Shown here: in pieces, positions 34,320 to 45,584 of the stretch
Position numbering within the stretch: the stretch's first letter is position 1
How the letters are laid out: each line of letters starts with the position of its first letter
From: Endomychus coccineus
Lineage: Eukaryota > Arthropoda > Insecta > Coleoptera > Endomychidae
Length of the DNA: 64,000 nt
Direction: 5' to 3'
Assembly (NCBI GenBank): GCA_958510875.1
Contig: OY294068.1
Coordinates: 161,298,388 to 161,362,387 of the forward strand
Made by a program: the position numbers and the translations under genes
Notes under the pieces: generated by a model
What the model saw: only the letters and a program-made list of their open reading frames with translations
The model's database searches: none
Told to the model about the DNA's origin: nothing

Positions 34320-36374
34320 CGGGCACAGTAGCCGTTTCATAAACCACGATTTATAATGAATGGAGTTTTAGCCAATTAGCATTTTTTATATTTTTGTTAA
34401 CACAAGAAATAAGAAACAATCCATTATCCACTAAAAATAGTGTTAAAGTACCGTGGACCTTCCAGCTACCAAATAGCCATCATCAGAGTGATACTAAATG
34501 ATAAATCATTTGTTTGAAACTGTTTGAAAACTGTTTGGAATTATATTCCCTCCACACTCAATCTATGGGGTGTCAACATTTCAATTTCAATATAATTTAT
34601 TACCTACACGTAAAATATAAAATGAACGCTTATTGGTTGAAAGGGATTATAACATTTTACATTTTACAATCTAAATATAAACAACTATAAACAATATAAA
34701 GTGATGCAATTTATGTATTAATCTAAGTAAAAAAATTAAATGACAGTACGTAGTACATAATTTGTTATAATACTCTATTTATGTTGAAATTAACCTCAAA
34801 AATTTAATATTTCCCGCAACTGTTTTTTTTATATTCAGAGGTAACTAAAAACGTTACAGAAATGAATTTTCTAAAATCATGAATAGTCGAGTAACCAAAA
34901 TGCTGAAATCACCAAAATCTCATATTAGAGTTCTACAAAATGAATTTCCATGAAACCTTGGGCAATAGGTTAGTAATGACGTCAGTAGAAAATATTTTTT
35001 TTTTAATGCAATGTTTGGCCCAAAATGAGAAGTTTCATATAAACTCTTGGGAATTTTCCGAAAAATTAATATTTTTCGAGGAATGGTCACTCTTGAATTC
35101 CCAGAGTGGGGGAGGAAAGAAAGACCTCCAGGTGAATGTATGATGGACATGAAAGTTTTCTTTCAAGGACGTTTTATCTGAGTTTCGCCGGAAAAACATA
35201 AGAAATAAGCCCATTCTTTGACATCGTAAAGCTTCAAAAACATTAGATTGAACAAACTCAAAAATCCAGACGTATACATTGAGGGCCTTCTTAAGCATTC
35301 TTGAATCTTAAAATTTTTCTTAACATCCATATTTTCCACGTTACAGACCGTTTTTCGCGACGACAATGATACTGAATCTTAGTAGTACAATAAAAAATAT
35401 CCAAAAATCGCTTAAATAGGTTGAATTCATATGTATTATTTTAGACAAATATCAAATCTATATATTAATACCATTTTTGAACTTTAAAACAAATTTATTT
35501 AGCAAATAAAAAGAAATTTGCAAAAAATTTTCAAAATTTATATTTTTCATTGTAACAAGTGAGACTTTTTATCAATAACTGTTTCCCAAAAAAACAATCG
35601 TTTAGGTACAATAATTAAAAAAAACACTTCTAAAATCGCGAAAAACTCGAAAAATATGCAAAACGTTTTATTTCGATCATACAGTTTTTTTCAGATTTTT
35701 TCCCTACCTTTTACATTTCCCCTCCACCATCTTCGAATGGCCATTCGGAAAATATCTGTTTTTCATAAAAATTCGCAAGAATACAAACATCTTATTGCGG
35801 GTCAAAAACATCTTATTATAAGCCAAAAAGGGTAACTGTATGATTTTTTTTCATTTTTGCTCAAATTCTACAAGGGATAAAAGAGTTGTCTTCAACTCCT
35901 CCCGATTATTTCCTAATTTAATATTTTACACCTTTTCTATTAACATCGTCACTAAGCCATCGCTCAAGGTTTCATTGAAATTTATTTTGTAGAGCTCAAA
36001 TAAGTGGCGAAGCCCCTCATTCACTGGGCTACTTGCAAATATGAGATACTGAATCGACAAAATCCACACAAAATTGGTTTCTTGCTACGGCTTTGCATAG
36101 AAACATTCTGAAATCACTGAAAAAATAGTTCAATATAGCGCATACCACTTCCCTCAAAGCAAAATTATTACGAATCAACAATATGTATTGACACGATAAT
36201 TGATTAGTGAATTTTTAAACAGTATTACACCTTCAAGTGTAAGAAACATTCCATTTAGACATCTTACAGAACACGCAAAGCTATATTGTAGACAAGTTAA
36301 TTGATCTAATAAGATTTTATCAATCGTCGATTAGAATCAGTTAATTCAGTTATATCAATCCTCGTGTTAACGGA
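34320..36374. other. No gene seen before the gap
   Basis: Very AT-rich DNA. Small frames at 34,920-35,370 occur on both strands and look random. No repeat or terminal structure identified. Confidence 0.4.
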
Positions 36375-36574
36375 NNNNNNNNNNNNNNNNNNNNNNNNNN
36401 NNNNNNNNNNNNNNNNNNNNNNNNNNNNNNNNNNNNNNNNNNNNNNNNNNNNNNNNNNNNNNNNNNNNNNNNNNNNNNNNNNNNNNNNNNNNNNNNNNNN
36501 NNNNNNNNNNNNNNNNNNNNNNNNNNNNNNNNNNNNNNNNNNNNNNNNNNNNNNNNNNNNNNNNNNNNNNNNNN
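36375..36574. other. Assembly gap (200 N)
   Basis: 200 undetermined bases directly followed by an AATAA repeat, so the gap probably sits in a simple repeat. Confidence 1.
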
Positions 36575-36597
36575 AATAAAATAAAATAAAATAAAAC
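36575..36597. repeat. (AATAA)n simple repeat at gap edge
   Basis: Four to five AATAA-type units adjoin the run of N. Confidence 0.85.
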
Positions 36598-36845
36598 ATA
36601 TTATTGTTCTTAAGAAGTTATGGGAAAGATGTTATGGAAGAGAAAACAATTGTTCAAAATTAGTGGCATGCCATTTTTTTATTATATCAAGACTTCATAC
36701 ATTTCATCAATTTTGTCATAAGAATCAAGTTCTGAGTGTGCATATGATATATAAATTAGTAAAAATATCACATTCCTTTTTTCTTCATTTGTTAATAAAT
36801 AATTTGTTTATATTAATTCGTGTAATTATGTATGCATTTAAAGAC
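36598..36845. other. No gene seen
   Basis: AT-rich sequence with only a random 65-codon frame. Confidence 0.4.
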
Positions 36846-36849
36846 CGAA

Positions 36850-37410
36850 AACAACTGTAAACTCGATATTTTGGTCAAATTCGTATTTTTATTATTGAAC
36901 ATAGTTGTTTTTAACAATTCAAAAATTCATGTATGTATTTAAATACCATAATAGCTATAAGATCGTACTCAGGAAGCCAAAATTATCCGTCAATGACTAT
37001 AAACTCAACATTTTGGCCAAATTCGTGTGATTTATTCATAAATATAATTTTTTTATAACAAATAAGAGAATTTGTGGGCAAACTTTCGACGATATTGACG
37101 ATAAAATCGAACTCAGAATACCAAAATTATCCGAAAACGACCCTAAAGTCGGAGTTTTGATTGAGTTCATCTATTTTGTTCATAAATAAATTGTTTATTT
37201 ATTCCTTTTCCGATCGAAAACGGTCAAATATTTTTTTTAGTAGATTTCATGTTATTTCAAAAATGAGCTAATTAAATTGTTTATTTATTGTTTATAAACC
37301 ATACAAACAATTTGCGCAACTTTATTTAAGGTCAATTTTTTTTCTGAAGAGAATGCACTTGGTCCCATCAAAATCGATCCATTTCCCAAGGATTTACTGC
37401 ATTATTAGTG
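36850..37410. repeat. Degenerate tandem units, half of a foldback?
   Basis: Units of roughly 130-150 bp share AAACTC, ATTTTGGCCAAATTCG and TTCATAAATA phrases (near 36,862, 37,000 and 37,150), with AAAATCGAACTCAG and CCAAAATTATCC. The right edge, GAATGCACTTGGTCCCATCA near 37,355, matches the inverted end of the foldback at 12.7-13.8 kb (GAATGCACTTTGTTCCATCA). It is probably a decayed one-armed relative. Confidence 0.5.
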
Positions 37411-37414
37411 CAAT

Positions 37415-37860
37415 AAAAATTTCATAGATATAAACTCAGCATGTGAATCAATTTTGAGTAAGGAAAGGAAAGCTTAGGTAATGTCAAATAAAAAGGAAAT
37501 ATATTCATTCTGAATAGTATAAATGGTAGTATGTTCTATTCACAATAATGTAGGGCAAAGCAGTAGATTTATGAAGTGTAGAACGAAAAGCTTCTTCTTT
37601 TCGAAGTTTCTTTAAAAATTGTTTTGAATCTAGGAAAACAAACTCCAGAACAAAATTTCAATTTCTACCGAAATATCTTAGTAACTAGCTTGAAAGGTAG
37701 GTATCAAACGTAAATTGATGAACCGAAGATGATAGAATGGACGGAGTTATTTCAACGTTTCCGGGATTAGAGTGTTATCCGCAAATCTATACCTTTGGGA
37801 AAATGTTAATATGACGCAACAGTGATTTACGCATAGCTATTTCTGTTGTAATAACCCATT
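37415..37860. other. No gene seen
   Basis: Non-coding sequence preceding the hAT insertion. Confidence 0.4.
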
Positions 37861-38166
37861 CTCATAATTAAAGGGCGGAATATATGCAAAGTGCATATAT
37901 GTGCATATATTTGCATATTTCGCATATTTTTACAAATTTCATAAAAATTGCATATTTTGGCAAAAATAAAATTTTTGTGCAATTTTTATGTTTTTCGTTT
38001 CATCGAAAGATTAAGTGCGACCCTTACAGATAATTGAAATAATTTAAAAGGTGGGTAGGGTAGGTTTTATTATTATATGGTTTATGGACCCATTTTATTA
38101 TTATATGGTTTATTGCCGGCATTTATTGGATGTTTAGGAATTTTCAAGTAATCAGCTTGCCTAATT

Positions 38167-38396
38167 CACCGAACAGAAACAAGACAAGAAGGTTCACTTG
38201 AAGCTGGTGGTGCCAAGTCGTGTCCGGTGGTAGTAAGTATTGTCACCGAACAGAAACTCCTGTTCGGTGCGCGAATTAATTCATAACAAAACTTTCTTTT
38301 TTCGGGGTCTAGTTGGAATGCGGCGGCTTGCTTTTATAGTTCTGACTTCAAAGTACCGACGCCAAGTGAACCTTCTTGTCTTGTTTCTTTTCGGTG
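38167..38396. mobile_element. Nested 230-bp MITE with 7-bp duplication
   Basis: CACCGAACAGAAACAAGACA continuing AGAAGGTTCACTT at 38,167 is inverted at 38,396. CCTAATT flanks both sides (38,160-38,166 and 38,397-38,403). Inside, CACCGAACAG AAACT CCTGTTCGGTG (about 38,246-38,271) is a second palindromic use of the terminal sequence. It sits in the 5' region of the hAT gene, between the terminal repeat and the ATG at 38,514. Confidence 0.85.
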
Positions 38397-38513
38397 CCTA
38401 ATTGGAGAGCAAATGTGGTCTCTTCTTTTGTATTTATATTGTATAGTCTAGTTTGTCGATAGATTCCAGCGTGAAAAGAGTGTTTTCGAAAATATTCATT
38501 TCAAACGCCTAAA

Positions 38514-39977
38514 ATGCCGAAAGCCGCTTCGTGGATTAAAAATTTTCCTGGGTTGGAGTTTAGTGGGGATAAAGTGTTTTGCAAAGTTTGTGCCAAAATC
38601 ATTGTTTGTGAAAAGAAGTTCCAAATTGATCAACACTTGAAAACAGCTATGCATAAAGCTAAGTTGCAGAAAAATAAATCTCTGCCTGTTCAGCAGTGTG
38701 CGCAAATCGCATTTCAAAATGTCAAACCAACGAGTGAAAAGGAGGTGTTTCATCAAGACTTATGCAAAGCTTTAGTCGCAGGAAATATACCTTCGGAAAA
38801 ACTGCAAAATACACAATTCAGAGATTTTTTGCAAAAATATTGTAATCAAAACATCCCTGACGAATCCACACTTAGAAAGAAGTACGTGCAAACAGTGTAC
38901 GAAACCGTATTGGAAGAAATAGAAGTTTCACTGGGCGATGAACATTTTTATATTATTGTTGATGAAAGCACAGACTCATGTGGTCGATATATCGCACATC
39001 TTATTATTGGAGGGCTTCAAGCAAATGAGCCAGGGAAGCCATATTTGATATCTTCTAAACAGTTAGACAAAACAAATAATGTGACCGTAACTCGATTTAT
39101 TCAGCAGTCTCTATCAAATTTTTTTTACCAAATCCAGTTCCAGTATAGAAGTTTTTAGTGTTTTTGTCTGACGCAGCGCCGTATATGGTTAAAGTAGGCC
39201 AAAACTTAAAAATATTTTATCCCAATATGGTACATGTCACTTGCCTTTTACACGGGATAAACAGAGTTGCAGAAACTATTAGAACAGCATATCCCTTGGT
39301 GAACAAATTAATTTCAAATGTGAAGAAAGTGTTTTTGAAAGCACCTCTATGAGTGCAGATCTATAGAGAGAAATTGCCAGGAGTTAGTTTACCTCCAGAG
39401 CCCGTAATTACACGATGGGGAACATGGATTGAGGCCGCGATATTCTACGCAGACCATTTTGAAGCCATTAAAGACAGTTTTAGATTTAGAAGACAATTCA
39501 CAGTGTGTAGTGCAAAGTCAAGCAGTATTCAAAAATGTAAATTTAGCTTAGGAACTTGTTTTTATTAAGGTTAATTTTAGTTTTATACCAGATATAATAA
39601 CTTCGTTAGAAAGTGGGAATATGAGTTTAAGAGAATCAATTAATATTGTTGAAACTTTTTCCGACAAATGCAAAAAAGTTCCAGGTGATGTAGGAAATCA
39701 AGTAAGAAGTAAACTCGAAGTTATTGTGGGAAAGAATAAAGGCTTTAAATATTTAATGGAAGTCAAAAATATTTTTGATACTAAACCATCCAACGAAGTA
39801 ATACCTTGGCCTTATAACTTACTACCCAAATTACAATATTGCCAGATCACATCGGTAGATGTTGAAAGATCTTTTTCTTTGTACAAACATATTTTTACAG
39901 ACAGAAGGCAAACACTTTTATTGGAAAATTTTGAAAAATATATCGTTATAAATGCATTTTATACCATTTCAGGTTAA
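38514..39977 (+). pseudogene. hAT transposase (CGGBP1-like), lightly broken
   Basis: It starts at ATG 38,514 with a BED-type finger (CKVCAKIIV, then QHLKTAMH), a catalytic first block YIIVDESTDSCGRYIAHLI (about 38,945-39,000), then [10 protein letters not shown] with the second Asp, [34 protein letters not shown] and the dimerisation end TSVDVERSFSLYK (about 39,850-39,890). Damage is small: a frameshift in the T-run near 39,120, TGA at 39,350-39,352 where relatives have Arg (CGA to TGA is a single change), a frameshift near 39,485 and TAG near 39,553. The protein would be about 485 residues. Relatives include insect 'CGG triplet repeat-binding protein 1-like' annotations. It would have cut and pasted this element. 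Confidence 0.9.
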
Positions 39978-40202
39978 AAATTTTACCTATTATATTTTTC
40001 TTTTAATTTTACTTAAAATAAATAATTTTTATAAGAGTCGGCGTTTCTTTATTTCCATTTTTCCATGTTATATTCAAGGCATATAATTGCATATTCTGAC
40101 AAATAAATGCGTATTGTTGCATATTTCAAAGAAAAACTATGCATATATATGCGCATATTTTAACTGAATTGACGTGCATATATTCCGCCCTTTACTCATA
40201 AT

Positions 40203-41140
40203 CCACGTTGTGAACATGTGACTTCTTCCCATCCAAACATAAGGTATCATTCATTATTCATCACACGCTAGTGACTAATCAATATCAACTTGTGAACCAA
40301 TAAACTAATATTAATGTCAACTATTTGTATTTGTTATTCAATATCATATTAAACGTAACTACTTCAAAACAGAACGTAAAGTTTAATGGGAATAATAATT
40401 ACCATCTTAGAAGGAGAAGATGAATACATATCTATCACAGAGCACAAAAGTCAGAGAGTACATAGCGCGAAAGTTATAACATACAGACATAGTTGCATAA
40501 TAGTTCTCAAAGCACAAATTTGTAGGTTAGATGATAAACAAGCAGTCACTGTATACGTGTTATTGCCACGTTGGAAGCTTGCGTGAAAATGCAAGGAAAA
40601 CCAGCTTGAAAGCATCTAGGATTCCTGGATAATCAATAATTTATTTCGAATGTACTTAGATATGAAACATTGTTTCAGTTCCGACTACAATATTAGGCAT
40701 GCTAATGGGACGCTGACAAAAATGAAATATGTACGGCTTCAACAAGTAGTATTCGATGCCGATAGATTTGTCCGCTTATAGGGATTGGCTCAATTACGGG
40801 GCTTTATCTATTAGTCAAAGAAGATCTTGAGATTCATGAATATGTGTCTAATTTGTAAATTTATTACACAGAGCTCAAAGCTGTATGTTTCCGCAAAATC
40901 AATTATTGCCATGCTAAGCATCATATCGGGGAACTACAATCTGTAACATTTATGTATGGCATTCGAATGATCTCTGATGGAAAAAGTTATCTACGTAATT
41001 GTCTATTTGTTAAAACATGTTATAACATCATATGTGGCACATTTATGCTACAAAAATACATGTTTACTATTAGTTGTGATTCAACATTTCATCTTCGAGA
41101 ATAGACATGAAAATGTCTGCTAGAAACGGACAGTCATTAC
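40203..41140. other. No gene seen
   Basis: Non-coding DNA between two hAT-type elements. The 66-codon frame at 40,386 has no family resemblance. Confidence 0.4.
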
Positions 41141-41871
41141 CAGTGGCGACTGGTACTAAAGGGCACAATTACACGTGCCCACCCAACCACCAAGATAAGC
41201 ATAAGAAAATTCGCATGTAATTCAGTGCATTATTTTATTCCGCACGTCAGGCGCATGCAATGCTGACGCTCAAAACTATGTTCCGGGGAACGTTCTTAAG
41301 TGTATTTCAAGTATGATTTGACTGAATATGATTTTTCTCGCCATATGCACTTATACCCTCGGTTTGGGGCTCAAAGCGGCGTATCTACAGTATGCGTCTT
41401 GCCTCCATAGTGTACAGTGTGTGAATTCAATTCGAATACGTGAAGTCTAAAGTGACATATATTATCAATGATGGAAGTTAATCGTGTTCAAAATCTTTAA
41501 AAACCGCTATCATTTGTGGAAAATCTCTTAATTAAAAAGAAAGGAAGGTCTATTCCTGATCTTCAAATAAACTACACTTCCACAAGTAAAACCCGAACTT
41601 ACAATAGAGGATTCACAAGAATATCTATGAAAAATACGAGTGGATGTGCAGATGTCCAGTAACAAATAAATTATTTTGTTTTATGTGGTCAATTTTCAAG
41701 AAAGATGCTGGTGCATGGCATAACAAGGGCTGAATGATTTGAGACACATCGCAGAGAGGGCAAAGAAACACGAAAATTCCGTTACGCACATGAATGTATG
41801 CAAAGTGGACATACGTGAACAGTTAGACAGAGCTTATTTGCGACATTTGCGACTTTTGATTTTTGGTACTA
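41141..41871 (+). pseudogene. hAT transposase N-terminal relic (zf-TTF/DUF4371 type)
   Basis: ACCAGTGGCGACTGG and CACGTGCCCACCC near 41,141-41,190 look like the terminal region of hAT elements of this group. The coding relic starts with ATG at about 41,471. It reads YEKYEWMCRCPVTNKLFCFM (about 41,625-41,690), then AWHNKG and LRHIAERAKKHENSVTHM and a final REQLDRAYL (about 41,840), the conserved zf-TTF-type N-terminus seen in ZMYM1-like proteins. It ends exactly where the mariner at 41,874 begins, and I could not find its continuation after 43,624. Confidence 0.7.
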
Positions 41872-43624
41872 TACAGGATGGTCCAGTTTCGAGAGCGTAA
41901 ACTTTACAGGCAGACAGATAACTACAAAATAATATCAGTTTGTACTATAAACTATAATTGAAAAATGCTAATATTGTTATTAGTGTTATGCAAGTATTAA
42001 TCTGAAAAATGCTTTTTTCTAACAACGAATACGCAGATATTCATTTCTGCTAAGGATTTTGTGATGAAAATGCAGAAGCAGCAGTTCGTGAATATCGTAG
42101 ACGCTATCCAAATAGAAAAGTTTCAGATGCTCGCGTTTTCATCACAACACATCAGAATGTTCGTAGCTTTGGCCTGCGTGTTAATAACGAACGGAACAGT
42201 AGCCGTCGATATAATATTCAGAATAATCGTATACTTCGTACTTTTGATAACAATCCGAGGCTGAGCTTTCGGAAGGCAGCTCAGAACCTTCACATACCGA
42301 AGTCTACAATATTACGAACACTACACGATGACCACAGACATTCATATCATCTACAGCCTGTTCAGGATTTGCATCCTGGTTATGCTGAAGAGAGAATAAG
42401 ATTTTGCCAGTGACTTTCAAACTCAATGGAAGGAAATCCTCACTTTTTCCATGAGATTCTTTGGACGGATGAATCCTCTTTTACCAGACGTAGGGAAACA
42501 AATTACCATAATACTCATATTTGGGCACATCAGAATCTTCGAGGAATTCGGCCAAGATCATTTCAAAACAAATTTTCCGTAAATGTTTGGTTGGGCGTTA
42601 TTGATGCTAATATTTGTGGTCCACATTTCTTACCCCCAAGGTTGAACTCGCCACTTTTTATGGAGTTTCTAAACAATAATCTGCAGGACTACCTAGAGGA
42701 TTTACCCATTAATTTAAGGCATGAAAGTTGGATACAACTGGATGAAGCTCCCCCGCATTTTGGAAAAGTTGTAAGAGAATGGCTTAATACCGATTATCCT
42801 CGACGATGATTTGGTTGGCTAGGGAGGAATGACATGAATAATGACGCGGTTAATGGTATTGGACCAGTGGCCTGGCCACCCAGGTCACCGGATCTTAATC
42901 CGCTAGACTCTTACGTTTGGGGCACTATTGAAGATAAAATCTAGACTAATCCCATATTAGCAAGGGAAGATTTAGTTTCAAAAATTCAGCAAGCCTGCAA
43001 TGATATGCGGCAATATCTGCATGAAGTATCTGCTGCAGTAAATGCGTTAGTGAGTAGATGTCGAAAATGTATTGAGGTGGGTGGACTATATTTCGAGCAA
43101 TTTTTGTAATTTTACCTTTAATTTTCTTTCATTTTGTTATTGTTGTTGTAAGCCACTAATTAAATTTCTTATTTTCGTTTTTGTTTAATTGTTTTTCAGA
43201 AATCGGATATTTTAATTTTTTACTGGCAAACGATGAGTCAAACGGAAAAAAGTAAGCAGACTTGTTTTGTTGTAAATTGAACAAGGATTCTAGAAATAAT
43301 TTTTGCTTCTGAAAAAATCAGTGGTATTTTTATGAAATATAGCCAAAGATGTGTCCGTAAGCACGCCACTGGTGGTAGTAAAATAATATTTTTCACGTAA
43401 AAAGATGTATTTAAATTACTTATTCAAACATGCCAAATTTCCTTTAAATGTCTAAAGCACTTTTAAAAATATTATTAAATCTGGATTTTTTTATAAAAAT
43501 TTTGACACCCTGTATCTTTGTAACGAAGCATTTTTCGGATACAGTTTATTGTACAAACTGATATTATTTTGTAGTTATCTGCCTGCCTGTAAAGTTTCCA
43601 CTCTCGAAACTGGACCATCCTGTA
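41872..43624 (+). mobile_element. Mariner-type transposon with 72-bp inverted repeats and TA duplication
   Basis: Terminal repeats start CAGGATGGTCCAGTTTCGAG at 41,874 and run to 41,945. The complement occupies 43,551-43,622. The arms are about 96% identical and similarity continues imperfectly inward. TA flanks both ends (41,872-41,873 and 43,623-43,624). The element is 1,749 bp and carries one transposase frame. This is the best-preserved DNA transposon in the window together with the hAT at 37.9 kb. Confidence 0.95.
42009..43109 (+). pseudogene. Mariner-type transposase, 366 codons, four nonsense codons, no frameshift
   Basis: One uninterrupted register from ATG 42,009 to TAA 43,107. The N-terminus has MLFSNNEYADIHFC, then AAVREYRRRYPNRKV, typical of the DUF4817 mariner group, and a second helix-turn-helix around KAAQNLHIPKSTILR. 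Catalytic blocks: WTDESSF (Asp 154), QLDEAPPHF (Asp 245) and WPPRSPDLNPLD (Asp 295/300). In-frame stops are TAA at codon 15, TGA at 135 and 267, and TAG at 312. The TGA codons sit where relatives have Trp, so each is a single G-to-A change. With no indel in 1.1 kb, the copy died by point mutation only. The gap between the second and third Asp is longer than in classic mariner. Confidence 0.92.
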
Positions 43625-43826
43625 TATCTTCCCCAATCACTCTATCACGCAATGGTTCATCCTATCTACCTCTCCTCAAAAACTGCGACTCGAATACTTT
43701 AACAATGTTTATTTCACTAGATTATAATTGTATATTACATTTTGGTGCATAAAAAAATAGAGTAAATAAAATTATAGTTAGGTATTATACAATATCGATA
43801 AATATTAACTAATACATATCTTAAGT
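43625..43826. other. No gene seen
   Basis: AT-rich non-coding DNA downstream of the mariner. Confidence 0.4.
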
Positions 43827-43908
43827 TTATTTGAATGTATCTGGAGGGTCAATAATTGGAGTATTGGGTTCCGCATCGGTAGGGATGATTGGAAGTATCT
43901 GCTGGGAC
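43827..43908 (-). CDS. Candidate terminal exon, unidentified
   Basis: Reverse strand: acceptor TTTGCATTTTATAG, then one base completing a codon, then SQQILPIIPTDAEPNTPIID and PPDTFK with TAA. The sequence is proline- and acidic-rich. AATAAA overlaps the stop. It could be a 3' terminal exon of the right-hand gene or of a neighbour; the first-base phase does not match the phase-0 chain of the other exons without an extra exon. Confidence 0.35.
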
Positions 43909-43909
43909 C

Positions 43910-44630
43910 TATAAAATGCAAACCCATGAAATGATCTGGAGAACAACAAGATGCTATTTATCGTGATAAGAATTTCTGTATATAAATGTGGTGAAACAAT
44001 TATCTACAGATGGTGCTAGAATGGAATCGAATTGAACAAGGTATTCTAAATTAATTATCTCGTTCATAGAACAGAATTACGAAATATTCAAAATTCTCGA
44101 CTCTATGTATAACCGTTCTCCTATCGCAAGTTACCGTCGTAAGTGAAATGAGAGTCGGTTGGCTTGCGCGAATCGCATATTGTTAGATACAACCCACAAT
44201 AGTGCTTCACTTGGTTCTCTTGTGAAACAATGCAATACGCGTGGCTCGCTTTAACTGACAATACTCTCCTACACATCGATAATTTCAACTTAACCTGTAT
44301 CATACCAGTTGCAATAAAATCTTAGGGACAAAGATGTTATTTTTGTCTTGGTCCAACCGTGTTCAATTCTCTTCCAGAAAATATTCATACCAGCAAGTGA
44401 AAAAATGTAAATTAGTGAAATACTGAAGCAGTTCTCTGTAAAAGTGCTGCCAAAATTTCATTGATTCATTACCAGCTTACAGGTTTACAACTCTCTGACC
44501 GTTGCAGTGATTTCGAACAAATTTCCTGCCATTCAAATTGTTATTTTTTAATGAAAAAGAATTGTTATTCAACAAACAACGAGACAAAATTCACAAATTC
44601 GCTTTTGTGAAGAATGTTCAAAATAATAGA
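43910..44630. other. No gene seen
   Basis: Non-coding, with no repeat match found. Confidence 0.4.
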
Positions 44631-44634
44631 CATT

Positions 44635-44697
44635 TTATTGGATCTGCTGCTCCTGATGATCGACTGATTCAAGCTTAGCAACTTCTTTTGATTTTCT
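44635..44697 (-). CDS. Candidate terminal exon with AATAAA
   Basis: Reverse strand: pyrimidine-rich CTCTTTTACTTTTGAAAGTG followed by CAG and an exon. In one frame it reads RKSKEVAKLESVDHQEQQIQ and TAA; in another KIKRSC and stop. AATAAA overlaps the first stop (44,634-44,639). Spliced to the 37-bp exon at 44,934-44,898, the first frame gives FVQNFIKQFTRP before it and the second gives ICPELYQAVHQTK. The second is compatible with the phase-0 chain of the right-hand gene. Confidence 0.4.
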   Translation of the reverse strand, partial: RKSKEVAKLESVDHQEQQIQ

Positions 44698-44897
44698 CTG
44701 CACTTTCAAAAGTAAAAGAGATGCAATTTCCGTAGCTACACCACTGGTCAATTTTGTCAAACTTTCCAGTTTCAACTAACAGGTATTTATATTTGGTCGG
44801 AATCGCTGCACAGGTCAGACATTCAATATGAAAAACTGAACTTAGGCTTATTTCCCGGTACAATCGGAAAAACTAATAATTAGTGAAAACTACGTAC

Positions 44898-44934
44898 TGG
44901 TCTGGTGAACTGCTTGATAAAGTTCTGGACAAAT
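44898..44934 (-). CDS. Candidate 37-bp exon
   Basis: Reverse strand: acceptor TTTGATTTCAACAG and donor CCA|GTACGTAG, close to consensus, 37 bp between. It lies 200 bp upstream of the candidate terminal exon at 44,697. Small size leaves the frame undecided (see that entry). Confidence 0.4.
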
Positions 44935-44939
44935 CTGTT

Positions 44940-45175
44940 GAAATCAAATAATGTAATATTAGGAGATTTGAAATTTTTTTAAATGGAACCATTAATTCTA
45001 GTTAGATGTTAGGTTGCCTAATGTCCTCGTCCTTAAACTTCACCTGATGGCAATACAATTCCCAAATAGCTTAAGCATAAATATTTTCCATTTGGAATAC
45101 TATGGACATCAGTACTAGATGTAATTTCTAAAGTAATTGAACGGGGCATGTAGAAATTGATCTCTGACTAGTAGC
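44940..45175. other. No gene seen
   Basis: Short non-coding stretch ahead of a LINE relic. Confidence 0.4.
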
Positions 45176-45179
45176 ATGG

Positions 45180-45565
45180 TTTCCGAAACGACAGATCAAC
45201 GGAGCGTGCTGTATAGCAGGGTTTTTTTTGGATCAGTCAAAAGCTTTTGATGGTCTGAACTCAACATCTTGGCTGAAAAATTAACTTCCATTGGTTTTCG
45301 AGGTAATGTGCCTAATTCGTTAATGTCCTACCTACAAAATAAGAAGCCTCATATGGAGTTTACTAAGTGGATATAGGTGTCCCTAAGGTATCAGTACTTG
45401 GGCCAGTGTTGTTTCTTCTATTCAGTAATGACCTGCCAATTTGCAAATTTTATTTACAAGTGATATTTCAACAGTAATAGAGGCAGAGAACCTCAAGAAA
45501 CTGAGATAAATAAAATTTGTCTGGAACTAAAACTATGGGGTGCAATGTTAAACTCATTATGAATA
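45180..45565 (+). pseudogene. LINE reverse transcriptase fragment
   Basis: Plus-strand pieces read LDQSKAFDGLN, then KLTSIGFRGNVPNSLMSYLQ and NKKPHMEF, then [17 protein letters not shown]. These are the RT blocks normally written DxSKAFD...SYLxNR...[21 protein letters not shown]. Several frameshifts are present. The fragment stops where the next mariner fragment starts. Confidence 0.7.
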
Positions 45566-45584
45566 AGAGTTAAATGGAAATGCA

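Larger units (their letters stand above)
37861..40202 (+). mobile_element. hAT transposon with 8-bp target duplications
   Basis: The 8-bp duplication CTCATAAT occurs at 37,861-37,868 and 40,195-40,202. Inside it are perfect 20-bp terminal inverted repeats, TAAAGGGCGGAATATATGCA (37,869-37,888 and 40,175-40,194), so the element is 2,326 bp. Subterminal ATATGCA/TGCATAT phrases are dense at both ends and are likely transposase-binding sites. It encodes a BED-finger hAT transposase and contains a nested MITE upstream of the ATG. Intact duplication and ends argue for a fairly recent insertion, although the gene is already broken. Confidence 0.95.

Noticed and set aside
35035..35366. Reverse frames of 67-87 codons
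   Set aside because: Overlapping frames on both strands with low-complexity content; no supporting motif.
36306..36599. Open frames across the N run
   Set aside because: They exist only because undetermined bases contain no stops.
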